Shown: positions 62,173 to 64,000 of the stretch, in pieces
Layout: each line of letters opens with the position of its first letter
Position numbering within the stretch: position 1 is the first letter of the stretch
NCBI GenBank assembly: GCA_028873815.1
Contig: JAPPNN010000011.1
Location: forward strand, 25,024-89,023
Length of the DNA: 64,000 bases
Reading direction: 5' to 3'
From: Gemmatimonadota bacterium
Lineage (GTDB): Bacteria > Gemmatimonadota > Gemmatimonadetes > Longimicrobiales > Gaopeijiaceae
Program-made: the position numbers and the translations under genes
Notes under the pieces: model-generated
Databases searched by the model: none
Told to the model about the DNA's origin: nothing
What the model saw: only the letters and a program-made list of their open reading frames with translations

Positions 62173-63921
62173 ATGAGGAGTTGGCTACGGATCGGGATTG
62201 TCGCGACGGGCGCGCTCGTCCTGCTCTTCGGGCCCCTGCTGGCGGCGCCAGCGAGCGCCCAGGTGTCCGAGCGTTTCAGGGTGATGGTGACCAACCTGAT
62301 GCCGCTCAACGACGCCAATGACGACTTCGGCAAGGACCTCGCCAAGGAGTTGCGCGACCTGATCAACCAGTTCGGCACCCATCAGCCGATTGACGAGAGG
62401 GAGATCAGGGACGCGGCCGACAGGTTCGACCTCGACATGGAGGACCTGGACTGCGTCCGGTCGCAGCAGCTTGCCGGGCAGATCAACGCGAACGTGGTGT
62501 TCTGCGGCACCTACACCGAGGACAAGGACGCCGACACCTTCTCGCTCCAGGGGATCCAGTTCGCCGCCCCCGGTGGTCTTACCTTCATGATCGAGGACAA
62601 GACCTGGCACAAGGACGATCACGAAGTCGCGGCTCAGGAGATCGCCGGCGCGTTCGAGACGTACGTCGACCAGCTCCGCACCGCACAATTCTGCGGCGAC
62701 TACTACCAGTCCAAGGACTGGGAGGGCGCTGACAGGACCTGTACTGCCGCCCTCGAGATGAACCCCGACAACTCGCAGGTCAGGTTCGTCTACGCCAACG
62801 TCCTCTTCCAGACCGAGCGCCTCGAGGAATCGTACCGGGAGACCCTCCAGGTCATCGAGGCGGACCCGCTGCACGAGGGCGCGCTGCAGCTTGCCGGGTA
62901 CGTGGCGGCCAGCCTGGAACTCAACGACGAAGCCCGGGAGCACTATTCGGCCTACCTCGCGCTGAATCCGGGCGATGCGATCATACGGATGCAGATCGCC
63001 TACGACCTGGCTCAGGCGGGTGACGTCGAGGGTGCGATGCTCATGACGGAAGAGGGGCTCGCGATCGAGCCGGACAACGTCGAGTTGCTGCTTCGTCATG
63101 CCGCCTTCGCCACGCGTGCCGCGCAGGACATCACGGCCCGTGCGGAGCCGGGGGCCCCGCTTTCCGCCGAGGTGGCCGAACTGTATCGCAAGGCGATGGG
63201 CTCGTACGAGGTCGTGTACGAGGTCCAGGGCGACGAGATGGAGGTGGGCCACATACTCAACATGATCGCCGGCTTCACGGAACTGGAGCAGCTCCAGGAC
63301 GCGATCGACATGGCCGCGCGCGCGCTCGAGACCCACGGAGACGACGCATCGCTGTGGTCCCGCTACGCCGACGTCCTCAAGAGGGCCGAGCGCGTCGAGG
63401 AGGCGATCGCGGCGCTGAACGAGGTGGAGGCGCGGGATCCAGGTTTCGCCAACGTCAAGGCGCGACAGGGCTCCTGGCTGCTGGAAACCGGCCAGGAGGA
63501 CGACGCGCTCGGCTTCCTGCTGGAGGCGGTCGAGAAGGGTGAGCAGACCGCGGACGCCATGGCCGTCCTGCTCCTGGCCAATGCGCACTCGAAGGGCGTC
63601 GTCCCGAAGGATTGGGGCCACGCCCTGCGCGTCATCGGCCTCGCGAAATCCTTCGAGAACGAGGTCGCCGAGGGAACAAGGGGGCAGTTGGACTTCTGGC
63701 ACGGCTTCTCGCTCTTCAATCAGGCGCTTGAGCAGGAGAGGCCGCAGACCCTGGAGACCGCCCAGTTGACGCTGCCCAAATTCCAGCAGGCGGCGCGGTT
63801 CTTCGTGCTTCCGAGGGTTGCAGCCTACGCCGAAGCCAATGCGATCGGGCTGCAGCAGTTCCGGGACGCCACCCAGCAGTACATCGAGATTCAGGAAGCG
63901 ATCATTCAGAGAGGGCGCTGA
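62173..63921 (+). CDS. Exported TPR-repeat protein
   Basis: Start ATG 62173 follows GAGAGG at 6 bases. The 582-residue protein has a signal (GIVATGALVLLFGPLLAAPASAQ), an N-terminal alpha/beta domain (RFRVMVTNLMPLNDANDDFGKDLAKEL and a Cys pair near 97 and 113) and from about residue 180 a series of TPR units such as DWEGADRTCTAALEMNPDN and NDEAREHYSAYLALNPGD. It likely acts as a periplasmic scaffold. The window ends 79 bases later. Confidence 0.85.
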   Translation: MRSWLRIGIVATGALVLLFGPLLAAPASAQVSERFRVMVTNLMPLNDANDDFGKDLAKELRDLINQFGTHQPIDEREIRDAADRFDLDMEDLDCVRSQQLAGQINANVVFCGTYTEDKDADTFSLQGIQFAAPGGLTFMIEDKTWHKDDHEVAAQEIAGAFETYVDQLRTAQFCGDYYQSKDWEGADRTCTAALEMNPDNSQVRFVYANVLFQTERLEESYRETLQVIEADPLHEGALQLAGYVAASLELNDEAREHYSAYLALNPGDAIIRMQIAYDLAQAGDVEGAMLMTEEGLAIEPDNVELLLRHAAFATRAAQDITARAEPGAPLSAEVAELYRKAMGSYEVVYEVQGDEMEVGHILNMIAGFTELEQLQDAIDMAARALETHGDDASLWSRYADVLKRAERVEEAIAALNEVEARDPGFANVKARQGSWLLETGQEDDALGFLLEAVEKGEQTADAMAVLLLANAHSKGVVPKDWGHALRVIGLAKSFENEVAEGTRGQLDFWHGFSLFNQALEQERPQTLETAQLTLPKFQQAARFFVLPRVAAYAEANAIGLQQFRDATQQYIEIQEAIIQRGR

Positions 63922-63946
63922 CCTAACTCGTCGCCGTAGGCGAACG

Positions 63947-64000
<54 letters not shown>

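Overview
The window is a GC-rich (about two-thirds or more G+C), gene-dense bacterial segment with no rRNA, tRNA, phage or CRISPR that I can see. The gene content suggests an uncultured Gemmatimonadota-like bacterium: 6-bladed beta-propeller lipoproteins with a DS(T/A)G(V/I) segment after the lipobox, a very large BNR/sortilin-type beta-propeller protein, a DUF4097 protein with DTGSG repeats, Sec/Tat-exported metallohydrolases and many small lipoproteins. This placement is inference from family content; no marker gene is present. The window ends in a 51-base run of G (63950-64000) that looks like a sequencing artefact. No gene-free stretch exceeds 300 bases with the starts chosen here.

Layout. 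1-10034: peptidase tail, metallophosphoesterase lipoprotein, FmdB-like zinc ribbon, two APC permeases, an aldo/keto reductase-RidA fusion coupled to a type II HAD hydrolase, an FKBP lipoprotein, a LOG-like nucleotide-binding protein and an aminotransferase. 10035-16323: Tat-type metallo-beta-lactamase-fold hydrolase, MATE-like exporter, FkbM methyltransferase, outer-membrane barrel, GNAT, threonine aldolase. 16315-19730 (minus): a coupled ABC transporter / DUF1854 / DUF6483-like unit preceded by a terminator-like hairpin. 19835-20943: a DoxX-like membrane protein coupled to a MerB-like protein read through an in-frame UGA. 21155-28299: a large BNR propeller protein and three propeller lipoproteins or exported proteins, two of them a tandem duplication. 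29108-32500: an iron module (DtxR-FeoA-FeoA fusion plus FeoB) behind a DtxR-type operator. 32497-41430: FprA-type reductase, cytochrome c, radical SAM protein, SufE, an AhpD-like selenoprotein with a MITE-like element at its start, PlsC, and exported proteins. 41448-49456: two sodium/solute symporter units (one with an acyl-CoA synthetase, one with a DUF4212 small subunit and a Tsx-like porin) and a tetraheme cytochrome. 49558-59217: a C1/formate module with formate-THF ligase, a NAD-type formate dehydrogenase whose catalytic subunit uses selenocysteine, FdhD and a MobA-MobB fusion. 59214-63921: acyltransferase-like membrane protein, DUF4097 protein and a TPR protein.

The main discovery is selenocysteine use. 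Three genes contain an in-frame UGA at the exact position of a catalytic Cys, each followed by a hairpin with GG or GGU in its apical loop: FdhA (UGA 54271-54273), an AhpD-like CxxU protein (UGA 36947-36949), and a MerB-like organomercurial-lyase homologue (UGA 20719-20721). In the MerB-like protein Cys90, Asp93, Cys111 and Sec151 match MerB Cys96, Asp99, Cys117 and Cys159 in order and spacing. The FDH case is classical, the AhpD type is a known kind of selenoprotein, and the MerB-like one is not one I recall as described. Ordinary gene calling would truncate or split all three.

Many adjacent genes overlap by four bases (ATGA, GTGA or TTGA), so translational coupling decides several starts that differ from the longest open frames.
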